Of a stretch of 64,000 bases of DNA, positions 8,123 to 17,352 are shown one piece after another; the stretch's first letter is position 1; the number at the start of each line of letters is the position of its first letter. The translations under genes were made by a program, and so were the position numbers. Source of the stretch: Alphaproteobacteria bacterium (GTDB taxonomy: Bacteria > Pseudomonadota > Alphaproteobacteria > UBA6615); assembly GCA_011087645.1 (NCBI GenBank), contig JAALLF010000003.1, positions 1 to 64,000 on the forward strand, given 5' to 3'. The notes under the pieces are model-generated. The model did no database searches. It had not been told where the DNA came from and saw only the letters and a program-made list of their open reading frames with translations.

Positions 8123-9678
8123 TCCGCAATCTCTCGGTTCGCCACAAGTTTACCGCGATCTCGGTGCTCACGACGACAATTGTCGTGGTCATCGCCTCGA
8201 CGGTGTTCGTTGGATTGGAGATCAACAACTACCGGCGCGCCCTGGTGCAGGAGCTGACAGCGATTGCCCAGATCACCAGCAGCAATTCCACAGCGGCGAT
8301 ATTGTTTGGCGATCAAGCCGCCGCGCGCGAAACGTTGGCCGCGCTGCGGGCCCGGCCGAACATTGATGCGGCGACGATTTATACGCCGGCGGGTGATTTA
8401 TTCGCCCATCATGCCGTCCGATCTAAACGCGACGAACAATCGGAGGTTCTTCCACCCGATTTTTTGGCCGGTTTCTCGGGCGCGGGCGCACCTCTGTATA
8501 AGATCGCCTGGACCTCGCAATCTGTCGACTTTTTTGGACCGATTTGGCTCGATGGCGAGATAATCGGTGGCTTATCAATTCGCTCAAGTCTGGACCAAAT
8601 CGGCGCCACCATCGGCACCTATTTATCCGTTGTCGCGTTTATTATCCTTTTTTCGATTGGGTTGGCATGGTGGATTGCCTTACGCTTGCAGCGTCAAGTC
8701 ACTCATCCGATTCTCGGACTGTTAGACACGATGCAGTCGGTGTCGCGTGAGCATGATTATTCGCTACGGGCGCAAAAGCATGGCCGTGACGAACTTGGCA
8801 ATCTCGTCGACGCGTTCAACGAAATGCTGACCGAGACCGAGGCTCACAAGGTGGAGTTGAATGCGGCGCGCGAACAGGCAGAATCGGCCAACCGCATGAA
8901 AAGCGAATTCCTGGCCCATATGAGCCACGAATTGCGCACACCGCTTAACGCTATTCTCGGTTTCTCGGATTTCATGCTCAGCGAACCCCATGGTCCGCTT
9001 GGCGATGAGAGTTACCGCGAATACATGAATGACATTCAGAATGGCGGGAAGCATTTATTGGGCGTCATTAATGACATCCTTGATCTGTCCAAGGTCGAGG
9101 CCGGGGCGGCCGAGCTGTCCGAAGACCTGATCGATGTGCGGGGCCTGGTGAAAGAATCTATTCGCTTACTGCGCGATAGCGCCGAGCAGGCGGGCGTCAA
9201 TATGAGTATTGCCGCAGCGCCCAACTTGCCGGATATCTATGGTGACGAGCAGCTTTTGAAGAGGGGTTTGTTGAACCTGCTCTCCAACGCTATCAAGTTT
9301 ACGCCGCGCGGAGGCCAGGTGACCGTGGCCGCCGGCGCCGAGCCTGGTTATGACTATATGATATCGGTGGCCGATACCGGCATCGGCATTGCGGCCGACG
9401 ATATTAGCCACGTGCTGACACCGTTTGGCCAGGCTGAGAATGTGCTGACACGATCCCATCAGGGAACCGGTTTGGGCCTGCCCCTGGTCAAGTCATTCGT
9501 GGAAATGCACAGCGGCAGGCTGGAGCTACAAAGTAAACTGGGCGAAGGTACCAAAGTTACTGTGCATCTGCCGGCCGGCCGCGTGCGGCCGCGGCCGATC
9601 ATTGCGGAGACCCCCCGCCGGCGGATTGGCCGGCGCGAAAGACTCCAAGGTCAACTCGCCGCCCTGCCATCGGTCTGA
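8119..9678 (+). CDS. CHASE8-HAMP sensor histidine kinase, cassette B
   Basis: 519 residues, co-linear with the kinase at 4252: membrane segment, CHASE8 (NNYRRALVQELTAIAQITSS, ILFGDQAAARETL), second membrane segment near 168-188, HAMP, HisKA with SHELRTPLNAILGFSDFM and HATPase_c with NLLSNAIKFT, DTGIGI, GTGLGLPLVKS. The phospho-acceptor is again His270, so no indel shifts the frame of reference before it. The paralogues are nearly identical in the start of CHASE8 and in the kinase core, and differ in the middle of the sensor domain and the C-terminal tail. That pattern suggests different inputs and a possibly shared response regulator. Confidence 0.93.
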   Translation: MIRNLSVRHKFTAISVLTTTIVVVIASTVFVGLEINNYRRALVQELTAIAQITSSNSTAAILFGDQAAARETLAALRARPNIDAATIYTPAGDLFAHHAVRSKRDEQSEVLPPDFLAGFSGAGAPLYKIAWTSQSVDFFGPIWLDGEIIGGLSIRSSLDQIGATIGTYLSVVAFIILFSIGLAWWIALRLQRQVTHPILGLLDTMQSVSREHDYSLRAQKHGRDELGNLVDAFNEMLTETEAHKVELNAAREQAESANRMKSEFLAHMSHELRTPLNAILGFSDFMLSEPHGPLGDESYREYMNDIQNGGKHLLGVINDILDLSKVEAGAAELSEDLIDVRGLVKESIRLLRDSAEQAGVNMSIAAAPNLPDIYGDEQLLKRGLLNLLSNAIKFTPRGGQVTVAAGAEPGYDYMISVADTGIGIAADDISHVLTPFGQAENVLTRSHQGTGLGLPLVKSFVEMHSGRLELQSKLGEGTKVTVHLPAGRVRPRPIIAETPRRRIGRRERLQGQLAALPSV

Positions 9679-9894
9679 CCGCCGCGGCGAATTTCTCCTT
9701 TTTGAAGCCACGAGCCGGTCGAGCGACGGGGCCCTCTCGTCCGCCCCCTGCCAGCACGCGTGAGGGGTTCGTCAAACTGTTGACGCAATAATTTCTTACG
9801 TCTCGTGAAACCTTTTGCGATCCCATGTGTACCCTTGATTGATGGGCGAAAAACAGGCTCGCTTGAATTGGTTAATGGGCACGTGACACTAACG

Positions 9895-10569
9895 ATGAGC
9901 GATAGGGTGACAGAAACGCCGGAACAAGCGGTTCCTACCGTCACGTCGGTGGTGGACTTAGAGGAACGCACCTGGTTGGCGCGCCATTGTCGTGGCGACC
10001 AAGGTGCGTTTCCCGCCTTGCTCGAAGCCTTTCGGCGGCCGGTCTATAGCTATTTGGTGCGTCATGGCGTGGCCGAAGCAGATCGCGATGATGTATTTCA
10101 AAACATCTTCCTGAAAATTCACGCCGCTGCCCCGTCCTACGATCCCGCCCGACCTTTGGCGCCGTGGCTCTTCACCATCGCCGCCAACACGGTCCGCAAC
10201 CATCTGCGCGAGGGACAGTTGCGGGGTCGTTATATGGAAGACGAGCGCGCCGGTGGCCGGCCGATCCCCTTTATGTCGCCGCAAGATCAGACGCCGGATG
10301 TGCCCGATCCGGAGCCGGGGCCCGAGCGTATCGCCACAGCGCGTGAGACCATCGTCTGGCTGGAAAAAGCGCTCCTTACATTGGTGCCAGCGCAACGCGA
10401 GGCGCTGTTGTTAACCACTGTGGCCGGTTTGCGTCAGGACGATGTGGCGCAGGTGTTGGGACAACCGCTCAACACCATCAAAACAAACTTACGTCGCGCA
10501 CGCCTGGCTCTGACAGTGGCCCTGGCAGAGCGTGACGCCCCATCGGATGTATCCGGAGAAAACCAATGA
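9895..10569 (+). CDS. ECF-type RNA polymerase sigma factor
   Basis: 224 residues from ATG 9895 (MSDRVTETPEQ). The frame extends upstream to a GTG at 9805, but that would add an atypical 30-residue head. Region 2 is seen in DDVFQNIFLKIHAAA and APWLFTIAANTVRNHLRE. Region 4 is seen in LVPAQREALLLTTVAGLRQD and PLNTIKTNLRRARLAL. The stop overlaps the next gene's start (ATGA), the usual arrangement of an ECF sigma with its own anti-sigma factor. A GAAACC element about 85 bases upstream could be part of an autoregulated promoter, but I cannot show this. Confidence 0.92.
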   Translation: MSDRVTETPEQAVPTVTSVVDLEERTWLARHCRGDQGAFPALLEAFRRPVYSYLVRHGVAEADRDDVFQNIFLKIHAAAPSYDPARPLAPWLFTIAANTVRNHLREGQLRGRYMEDERAGGRPIPFMSPQDQTPDVPDPEPGPERIATARETIVWLEKALLTLVPAQREALLLTTVAGLRQDDVAQVLGQPLNTIKTNLRRARLALTVALAERDAPSDVSGENQ

Positions 10570-13469
10570 CGATTTGCGACACCGTACAGCGACAGTTGGC
10601 GGAAGCCGGAATCGAAGCGGCTGAAGCCGAGGATATCGCCCGCCACCTGGAAGGCTGCGACGACTGCAGCAAGTTCCTCGCTGATCTGCGCACTATTGAT
10701 GCCGGTTTGATCGAGCTGACATCGCAAGATGCCCCGGACGCGCTGGTCGCCGATACGCTGGCCGCCGTGCGTGCTGCCGGTCAGCCCGTCGCGGCACGGG
10801 CGCGGCCGAGTCAGCGTCAGCGCTGGCTGGCGGGCGGTCTGGCCAGCGGTGCGGTCATCGCCGCCAGCGTGATCCTGATCCTCAACTTGTTCGACCCGTC
10901 GCAGTACAGCGCGGTTGTCGCCCAAAAAATCACAACCCGTGATGCGGTTGAAGGCGATGGTAACGGAGTCGTCGATCAGGACGGCGGCAGGAACGGAAGT
11001 TTCTTCGGCCGCGAGGGCCAGCACACCGCGGCGCCGGCCACGCGCGACGCCGAGCAAGTGCTGGGTGAGAGTGGAAGCTCGTCTGTGACTGAGCCCGCAG
11101 CGAACGCGCCCATCCAAGATTTCGCGAGAATTGATCGTTCCCTCGAGACAGGCGATTTCCGCACGCGTGGCGCCATTCAGGACAGGTTCTCCTATGAGCG
11201 TCTGGCCGGTGAGGCGGCGCAAGCTAAGGGACCGAAGTCGGCTGAAAAGGGCGAGGCGGCCTTGCGCGAGTTGGACGTTATCGCCCAAGTGGCGCCGGAA
11301 GATTTGGCGCATCGGCGTGACGGTCGCGCGATGCTGCAACGTCAAGGCGGCAACGTTGGCAATCGCGAGCAGTTCGAAAGTCGGCCGGGAATTCTGCGCG
11401 GTGAGACCGACGCTGCATCACCGGCACCGGTCGCATCCGCTCCCGTGGGTGGCAAAGCGAAGTTCGATGACGACGCAAAGCCCAGCACTGAGTCTGAATC
11501 GCGTCGCCTGCGGACGCCACCCGAGGCCGAACCGCCGCGCAGCAGCGTGGTCGGCGGTCAGACGTCATCTGACTTGTCGGAATTGAACAAAGAGGCGCCG
11601 GCGAAAGTATCGCGTGCCGAAGGCACCCTAAAGCAACAGGAGCGATTGAATTCGGTTGTTGGTTCGGGTTCGGCCGTCAATGAAATCACCCGAGGTAAAC
11701 CCGCTGAGCAGCCGGTGTCCTCTCCCAAACCGGTAGAAGTGGGCGAGGATGAAAAGAAGAATCGGGCGTTTATCGGTAATGAACGCGACGGCTTCGATAA
11801 AGATACCGGACGTGGCGATAACGGTGCCTACATTGAGGAGCGGCCTGGACTCTCGAATGTGCCGGCGCGCAAAACCGAACTTGCCATCGACCAACTAACA
11901 CCGGCTGACCGGTTTTTGATGGCGCAGCGCTCGCTCGATGACTTGGCTTTTCAGGAGCCGACTGGCTATTGGGCCAATACCTACATTCCCGGCGATCCGG
12001 AGATCCGCTTATTGCAGGCGCGTCTGGCCGCCTGGGACCGCACGGCGCTGGGCCAATATAACCGCCTCGAGCAGGATGTGCGGCCGGGTGCGCAACCCTT
12101 TGATGCACCCGCCGACGCTGCCGTCGCGGTGATCATGGCGTCCGATACCACGGCAATCGATGGGCCGACACGGCTTCGCGTCCAGATCGGCGTCAAGGGC
12201 GCGGAGCGGCTCGGTGGCCGGCGGCCGGCGATGAATATCGGGCTGGTGGTCGATTTGCGGTCCCTGGCCGATGTTGAAACCGGCGCGCGGATCCGCGCGC
12301 TGATCACCTCGCTCGAGCGCTCCCGGCAACCCGGCGACCGGTTTTCCCTCACGGTCGCCGGGCCCGCCGGTGGCCTGTTGGTCACGCCGGAACAATTCCG
12401 CCACGGGCCTTTGCAGGTGGCCTTGGAGCGGATGTTCAGTTCGCCCAACATCGCTGGGGAGGGGCTTTCGTTGCAGGCCGCCATGGGTCTGGCGACGGAA
12501 AATGTACGCGCCGGTGACAATCCAGAATCGGTACTCGGCTCGAGCCTGGTAATGCTGGTGACGGGTGCGTCGCTGGAAGCCGATATCGATGCGCTCGAAC
12601 GGCCCGCCCATCACAACGCCGTTGGCGGTGTGCCCCTGAGCGTCGTTAGCCTGGCCGGGCAGGACGATTTTGCCCATATCGACCGGCTGGTTGCGGCGGG
12701 CCAAGGTAACCGACGGATCCTCGATACCGCGCAGGCGGCCGACGGTTTGGTCGACCAGGAATTACATTCCGCGAGCCGGGCCGTGGCGCGGGCGTTGCGT
12801 CTGAGAATCCGGTTGGCACCTGGCGTCAAACTGGTCTCGGTGCTGGATTCTCAGCGCCTCGGCGAACCTCAAGCGGCGCAAGTGCGTGAGGCCGAGGTCG
12901 CCATCGATCAGCGGTTGGCCCGTAATCTCGGCATCGAAGCCGACCGAGGCGACGATGAGCAGGGCATCCAGATGGTGATTCCCAACTTCTTCGCCGGCGA
13001 CAGCCATACTGTGTTGCTCGACGTGGTCGCTGAGCGACCGGGCGCCATTGCCGATGTCACGGTGCGTTACAAGGATGTGGTCAATCTCAAAAACGGTGTG
13101 GCCCAGGCCGCTCTGGCGCTCGGCGATACACCGCGCGAGGCGGGACCGCTCGAACGCAACGTGCTGAAAAACCTTGTCGCGGTTGAGTTCGCCAAGCAGA
13201 CTCGTCTGGCGAGCCGCGAACTCGCTGGCGGTGATTTCCAGAGTGCCCGGCAGCGCATCATCCAATTGCGCGAATTTGTTCAAGGCATGCGGTTTGCGAT
13301 CCCCGGGTGGCAGAGCGACCCCGATCTGGCCGCCGACGAGGAGATACTGACCAACTATGCCAGCGCCCTAACCGTGGTGCCGGCGAACGACATTCGTCAA
13401 ACACGATTGCTTGCCTATTCGTTGCGCGTCGCAGCCCACCGCAGGCTGCAACCGGACGTTCCGCGATGA
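10566..13469 (+). CDS. anti-sigma factor fused to VWA-like exported domain
   Basis: 967 residues. The N-terminus is a zinc-binding anti-sigma domain with C4 and HLEGCDDC (His27, Cys31, Cys34). A single membrane segment follows near residues 88-108 (GGLASGAVIAASVILILNLF). A long low-complexity linker (about 110-440) leads to a C-terminal part beginning near ADRFLMAQRSLDDLAFQEP. This resembles YfbK-type VWA proteins: VAVIMASDTTA, MNIGLVVDLRSL, GDRFSLTVAGP, and a later beta-rich segment. The MIDAS position reads DLRSL, not DxSxS, so metal binding is doubtful. Likely job: hold the sigma factor inside while the large periplasmic part senses the envelope. ATGA overlap with the sigma gene supports the pairing. 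Confidence 0.8.
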   Translation: MTICDTVQRQLAEAGIEAAEAEDIARHLEGCDDCSKFLADLRTIDAGLIELTSQDAPDALVADTLAAVRAAGQPVAARARPSQRQRWLAGGLASGAVIAASVILILNLFDPSQYSAVVAQKITTRDAVEGDGNGVVDQDGGRNGSFFGREGQHTAAPATRDAEQVLGESGSSSVTEPAANAPIQDFARIDRSLETGDFRTRGAIQDRFSYERLAGEAAQAKGPKSAEKGEAALRELDVIAQVAPEDLAHRRDGRAMLQRQGGNVGNREQFESRPGILRGETDAASPAPVASAPVGGKAKFDDDAKPSTESESRRLRTPPEAEPPRSSVVGGQTSSDLSELNKEAPAKVSRAEGTLKQQERLNSVVGSGSAVNEITRGKPAEQPVSSPKPVEVGEDEKKNRAFIGNERDGFDKDTGRGDNGAYIEERPGLSNVPARKTELAIDQLTPADRFLMAQRSLDDLAFQEPTGYWANTYIPGDPEIRLLQARLAAWDRTALGQYNRLEQDVRPGAQPFDAPADAAVAVIMASDTTAIDGPTRLRVQIGVKGAERLGGRRPAMNIGLVVDLRSLADVETGARIRALITSLERSRQPGDRFSLTVAGPAGGLLVTPEQFRHGPLQVALERMFSSPNIAGEGLSLQAAMGLATENVRAGDNPESVLGSSLVMLVTGASLEADIDALERPAHHNAVGGVPLSVVSLAGQDDFAHIDRLVAAGQGNRRILDTAQAADGLVDQELHSASRAVARALRLRIRLAPGVKLVSVLDSQRLGEPQAAQVREAEVAIDQRLARNLGIEADRGDDEQGIQMVIPNFFAGDSHTVLLDVVAERPGAIADVTVRYKDVVNLKNGVAQAALALGDTPREAGPLERNVLKNLVAVEFAKQTRLASRELAGGDFQSARQRIIQLREFVQGMRFAIPGWQSDPDLAADEEILTNYASALTVVPANDIRQTRLLAYSLRVAAHRRLQPDVPR

Positions 13470-13563
13470 TTTATCCGTAGCGCCGTTCGGCTGACTTCTG
13501 CCGGTGAACTTCAAGTTTTGCCGGCCCCCTAAACACCTAATCCGATCCACAGGAGCATTGATC

Positions 13564-16500
13564 ATGCGAACCCTGATAGTCCTTCTTACGCTTTTTTTCG
13601 CCTTGCCGTCCCATGCCCAGCAGGCGCCGCAAGCCACCGGCGGTGATGTGCGCATCCCCCTGACCGACTACACCGCGCTATTGAACTTGCTCGCCAACGA
13701 TCCGGACCGCGCGCCGGCTGCCTATGCGATTGGCAAGTCGAACGTCTCCGTCCAAGTTCGCGATGTCGATGAGCGCAAGACCGCCATCGTGAATATTCGG
13801 GTGCAAGTCGAGACATTTGAGGACGAATGGGTGTTGGTGCCCTTGCTGCCGCCGGGGACGGCGTTGCGCGGCGCCCGGGTCGATGGCAAGCCGGTTCAAC
13901 TGGTAGAGCGCCCCGATGGTTTATCGTGGAGCACCGCCAAGGCCGGCACCTTCAATGTGCAACTCGCCTACAGCGTCGATCCGCAACGCACAGAGACAGG
14001 CTACGTACTGCCTTTGGCGGTGCCGCGCGCGGCGGCGACCGGGCTGACCCTTACGGTGCCGGAAACCGGCGTCGATCTTTCGGTGGTGCCCTCAGCGGAC
14101 ACCCGGACGGTGGCTGGCGACGGCTTTACCCGGGTCACCGCCTCGGTGCCGGCGACGCCCTTGATCGTGGTCTCATGGCATACCGGAAGCCAAGTTCCCT
14201 TCGCCATTAGTCGCGCCACTTACAGCGGCGAGCTGCGTGAAGACGCGCTGGTCTGGACCGGCGATTTCGAAGTTGAGATATTCGGTGGCGGCCGCATCAC
14301 CCTGCCGGTGATGCCCAACGGCGTGACCTTGAGTGATGTCCGTGTCGATGGCGCGCCGTCGACCGTGTTCGAAGAAAAAGGATTCTTTGCCACGATTCTA
14401 CAGGGCCGCGGCCGGCATAAAGTCCAGGTAGCGTTCCAGGTGCCGGTGGTGAGCGAAGACGGTCCGCCGCGCGCCAGCTTGCAGATTCCGAAAATTCCGG
14501 TCTCCCGATTCGATCTGGTACTGCCGGGCCGCAAGGCGGTCACGGTCAACTCCGGCACTGGTCCGGGCGTCAATGTGGTAACCGTCGAACACGGCGATGA
14601 CACCAGCGCCACCGCGTTCATTCCGGTGAGCGATCGGGTAACGTTTTCCTGGTCGGCGGCGGTGCCTGAAGATCTACGCGGCCAGGTGCGGGCCAATGCC
14701 AGCCTCTATCATGCGGTGCATGCAGAAGAGGGCGTGCTGCACGCGATCGGCGTTGTTGCCTACGAAATCACCCACGGCAAAACCGATTTGCTGGAGCTCG
14801 AACTGCCCGCAGATGCGCAAGTCAACCGCATCAGCGCGCCGGCCGGCGGCGTTTCCGACTGGGTGGTGAGCGAACGGACCGACGATGGCCGGCAACGCAT
14901 CGATGTTTTTCTCGAGCGGCCAGTGAGCGGTGAATATCTGCTGGAGGTTTCTTACGAGCGCCTACTCGGTGGCCAGGACGTTGCAGAGGCTATTGCGGTG
15001 CCGCTGTTGAGCGCCCGCAATGTACACCGTCAGCGCGGCATGGTGGCCCTGTTGTCGGGTCCGGAATTGTCGCTGGAACCGGTGGAAGAGGCCGGGGTGA
15101 CTCGGGTCGGCGAGAACCAGCTGCCGTCCTTTGTATCTAATCTGCTGACCATGGCGGTGGCGCACACATTTAAATATATCGACACCGGACCTCAGCTTTC
15201 GGTCAACACGGTGGCGCCGGAGCGCAAGCAGGGTCGCTTCGACGCGCAAGTCGATACGTTGGTCTCGCTTGGCGACGTTACATTGCGCGGCGCGGCGACG
15301 GTGGAAATCGATGTTAAGTCGGGTGCGTTGCAGGATTTGCGGCTCACGCTACCGGCCAACATCAATGTGCTCGCCGTCTCCGGCCCATCCTTGCGTAACT
15401 ACGAGGTTGTCACTGTGGCGGGTGATCCGGCGTCCGACGGCCAAGTCATCGAATTGCAGTTCACTCGCGAGATGGAGGGTCAGTTCCGCATCGATGTGGC
15501 TTATGAGCGCATCATGGATCGCGAGGCGCCGGAGACAGACGTGCCGACCCTGTCGGTCGCCGCCGCAGAGGTCGAGCATGGCCGCATCGCCATCGAGGCG
15601 TTGACCGCGGTCGAGGTACGCGCCGGCACGGTCGAGCAACTCTCCAGTCTCGATATCAATGAGTTGCCGCAACAGTTGGTCTTGAAGACGACCAACCCCA
15701 TTCTGTTGGCCTATCGCTATGTCAACGCACAGCCGCCGTTCAAACTGGGACTGAAGATTACCCGTCACAAAGAGATCGGCGTTCAAGTCGCGGCGATCGA
15801 ACGGGCCGACTACAAGTCATTGATCACCCGTGATGGATTGGCGGTGACCACCGCGCGTCTAATGGTGCGCAATAGCCGACGTCAGTTCTTGCGCTTAGTG
15901 CTGCCGCCGGAAAGTCAGGTGTGGTCGGTATTCGTTGACGGCAAGCCCGAAAAGCCGGCCTACGCCACCGAAAACCCGGACCTGGTAAACGGTAGCGGTA
16001 ACGGCGGCGGTGACAAATCAGCGGTGCTGATCAAAATGATCAACTCGGCGCGGGGCTTCCCAGTGGAGATTGTCTACGCTACACCCGTCTCCGAGATCGA
16101 CGGGCTCGGTACACTGACCAGCTTCATGCCGCGCCCCGATATGGTGGTAACCCACAGTCGCTGGGACGTCTTCCTGCCGGCCGGACCGACCTACCAGGCG
16201 CTCGACAGCACCCTCGATTTGCTGATCGCCGGGCGGCCGGTCAATCCACGGCTGCTGCAACGCCAGGCTTTGGCCACTGCCACCGATGCCCTGCAGAGCC
16301 AGATGGGTCAACCCCTGCGCATCAACGTGCCGACCCAGGGTATCCAGTTCGCGTTTGAGAAACTCTACGCCAACCAATCGTCGGAAGAGGCCAGCTTCGC
16401 CGTGCGCTATGTTTCGCCGGGCGCAAGCCAGGGCGGGCTAGTGGCGAGTGCGGTGGGTGCGTTGTTGGTCTGGCTCGGTATCGCCGCGCTGGCCGGTAGC

Positions 16501-16695
16501 CGCATTCGTCTGCCACGCCGGCAGGCCGTCGCTGCTTTGGGAGGCGGCGTTGCGGCGCTGGCGATAACGATTGGTTATCTCGGCACCAGCCCCGTACTGG
16601 CGGCGGCGCTAACGTTAGTCATCGCGATGTTGTGGGGCGCCTGGGCTGCCGCTGACCGCTGGCGCATGTGGCGCGCGGGCCGGCTAATGGGATGA
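13564..16695 (+). CDS. giant exported membrane-anchored protein, unknown family
   Basis: 1043 residues from ATG 13564, just after AGGAGCATTGATC. An upstream in-frame start at 13504 would bury the signal peptide (MRTLIVLLTLFFALPSHAQQ). Most of the protein is beta-rich with no motif I recognise. Hydrophobic segments sit at the C-terminus (VASAVGALLVWLGIAALAG, ALGGGVAALAITIGYLG, AAALTLVIAMLWGAWAA), ending in a basic tail. So a roughly 950-residue periplasmic domain is anchored at its C-terminus. It follows the anti-sigma gene by 94 bases on the same strand and is followed by a terminator-like hairpin, so the three genes form one unit. It may be the target, or part of the sensor, of the ECF system. 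Confidence 0.75.
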   Translation: MRTLIVLLTLFFALPSHAQQAPQATGGDVRIPLTDYTALLNLLANDPDRAPAAYAIGKSNVSVQVRDVDERKTAIVNIRVQVETFEDEWVLVPLLPPGTALRGARVDGKPVQLVERPDGLSWSTAKAGTFNVQLAYSVDPQRTETGYVLPLAVPRAAATGLTLTVPETGVDLSVVPSADTRTVAGDGFTRVTASVPATPLIVVSWHTGSQVPFAISRATYSGELREDALVWTGDFEVEIFGGGRITLPVMPNGVTLSDVRVDGAPSTVFEEKGFFATILQGRGRHKVQVAFQVPVVSEDGPPRASLQIPKIPVSRFDLVLPGRKAVTVNSGTGPGVNVVTVEHGDDTSATAFIPVSDRVTFSWSAAVPEDLRGQVRANASLYHAVHAEEGVLHAIGVVAYEITHGKTDLLELELPADAQVNRISAPAGGVSDWVVSERTDDGRQRIDVFLERPVSGEYLLEVSYERLLGGQDVAEAIAVPLLSARNVHRQRGMVALLSGPELSLEPVEEAGVTRVGENQLPSFVSNLLTMAVAHTFKYIDTGPQLSVNTVAPERKQGRFDAQVDTLVSLGDVTLRGAATVEIDVKSGALQDLRLTLPANINVLAVSGPSLRNYEVVTVAGDPASDGQVIELQFTREMEGQFRIDVAYERIMDREAPETDVPTLSVAAAEVEHGRIAIEALTAVEVRAGTVEQLSSLDINELPQQLVLKTTNPILLAYRYVNAQPPFKLGLKITRHKEIGVQVAAIERADYKSLITRDGLAVTTARLMVRNSRRQFLRLVLPPESQVWSVFVDGKPEKPAYATENPDLVNGSGNGGGDKSAVLIKMINSARGFPVEIVYATPVSEIDGLGTLTSFMPRPDMVVTHSRWDVFLPAGPTYQALDSTLDLLIAGRPVNPRLLQRQALATATDALQSQMGQPLRINVPTQGIQFAFEKLYANQSSEEASFAVRYVSPGASQGGLVASAVGALLVWLGIAALAGSRIRLPRRQAVAALGGGVAALAITIGYLGTSPVLAAALTLVIAMLWGAWAAADRWRMWRAGRLMG

Positions 16696-16703
16696 TGACG
16701 CCC

Positions 16704-16745
16704 GGGGTGGGGAGAGTTTGGGTCTCCTCACCCCAGAGATTTTTC
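16704..16745 (+). terminator. terminator-like hairpin after the ECF operon
   Basis: GGGGTGGGGAGA (16704-16715) pairs with TCTCCTCACCCC (16723-16734) with one G-T wobble, giving a 12-pair stem and a 7-base loop. A TTTTT run begins 6 bases after the stem, so termination may be imperfect. Confidence 0.6.
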
Positions 16746-16905
16746 GACTCGGTGAATTTATGCATAGTAAGGTACTGTCCTTAGGTGTACTTGGCTTTGT
16801 TACCGAGATTTGATGGAAGGACGAGGCTGCATCGGCGCATTCGATAATTCTGCCGCGCTCAATTCGGCCCCGTGCGATTAGCACTTGATAAGGGGGATTC
16901 GCTTC

Positions 16906-17190
16906 ATGTTACGTATATCAGCCATACTGATCTTCGCGTCGTTTACGCTATTCACCTTTGGCACAAATGGCGCCCACGCAATATCGCCGTCTCAACAGGA
17001 ATGCGAGGCCGATGGTGGTACTTACACAAACCAGGCTGGAACAAAAGTCTGCACATTCCCGGAAGAGAATGTCGGTAATGCGCCCGACCACAGTAACTCT
17101 CAAACGACGCAGGAGACTGTGAGCGGACAGGGCAATCTTCACAACAAGCGTGAAGAGGAATGCTCAGGCCCTCCAGGGCAGTGCAAATAG
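16906..17190 (+). CDS. small secreted four-cysteine protein
   Basis: 94 residues from ATG 16906 with AGGGGG about ten bases upstream. A TTG at 16885 is in frame but has no better signal. The signal peptide is clear (LRISAILIFASFTLFTF, cleavage near AHA-IS). The mature part of about 70 residues is polar and has four cysteines (two in the ECEADGG / KVCTFPEE part, two in ECSGPPGQCK), consistent with two disulfides in the periplasm or outside. No family recognised. A strong GC hairpin (17221-17246) follows without a T-run. Confidence 0.65.
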   Translation: MLRISAILIFASFTLFTFGTNGAHAISPSQQECEADGGTYTNQAGTKVCTFPEENVGNAPDHSNSQTTQETVSGQGNLHNKREEECSGPPGQCK

Positions 17191-17352
17191 CCCTTACTAC
17201 TGTTTATCTAAAGTGACGATAGGCGCCTCGCTGAGCGTGGCGCCTTCCCTGGTAGATGTAAGCGCGCTATGCGGTGTCGCGCGCTGTGTTGGTAATTCTC
17301 GGCAAGGGAGAGGGGCCGGGGTGCTTGCGCGGCTCTCTCGGTCCATCACCGC

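Noticed and set aside
10434..11345. 303-codon minus-strand frame opposite sigma/anti-sigma genes
   Set aside because: Shadow frame in GC-rich coding DNA; crosses two coupled genes.
17221..17246. terminator after the small secreted protein
   Set aside because: A strong hairpin (AGGCGCC / GGCGCCT) is present but no T-run follows, so I do not call it a terminator.
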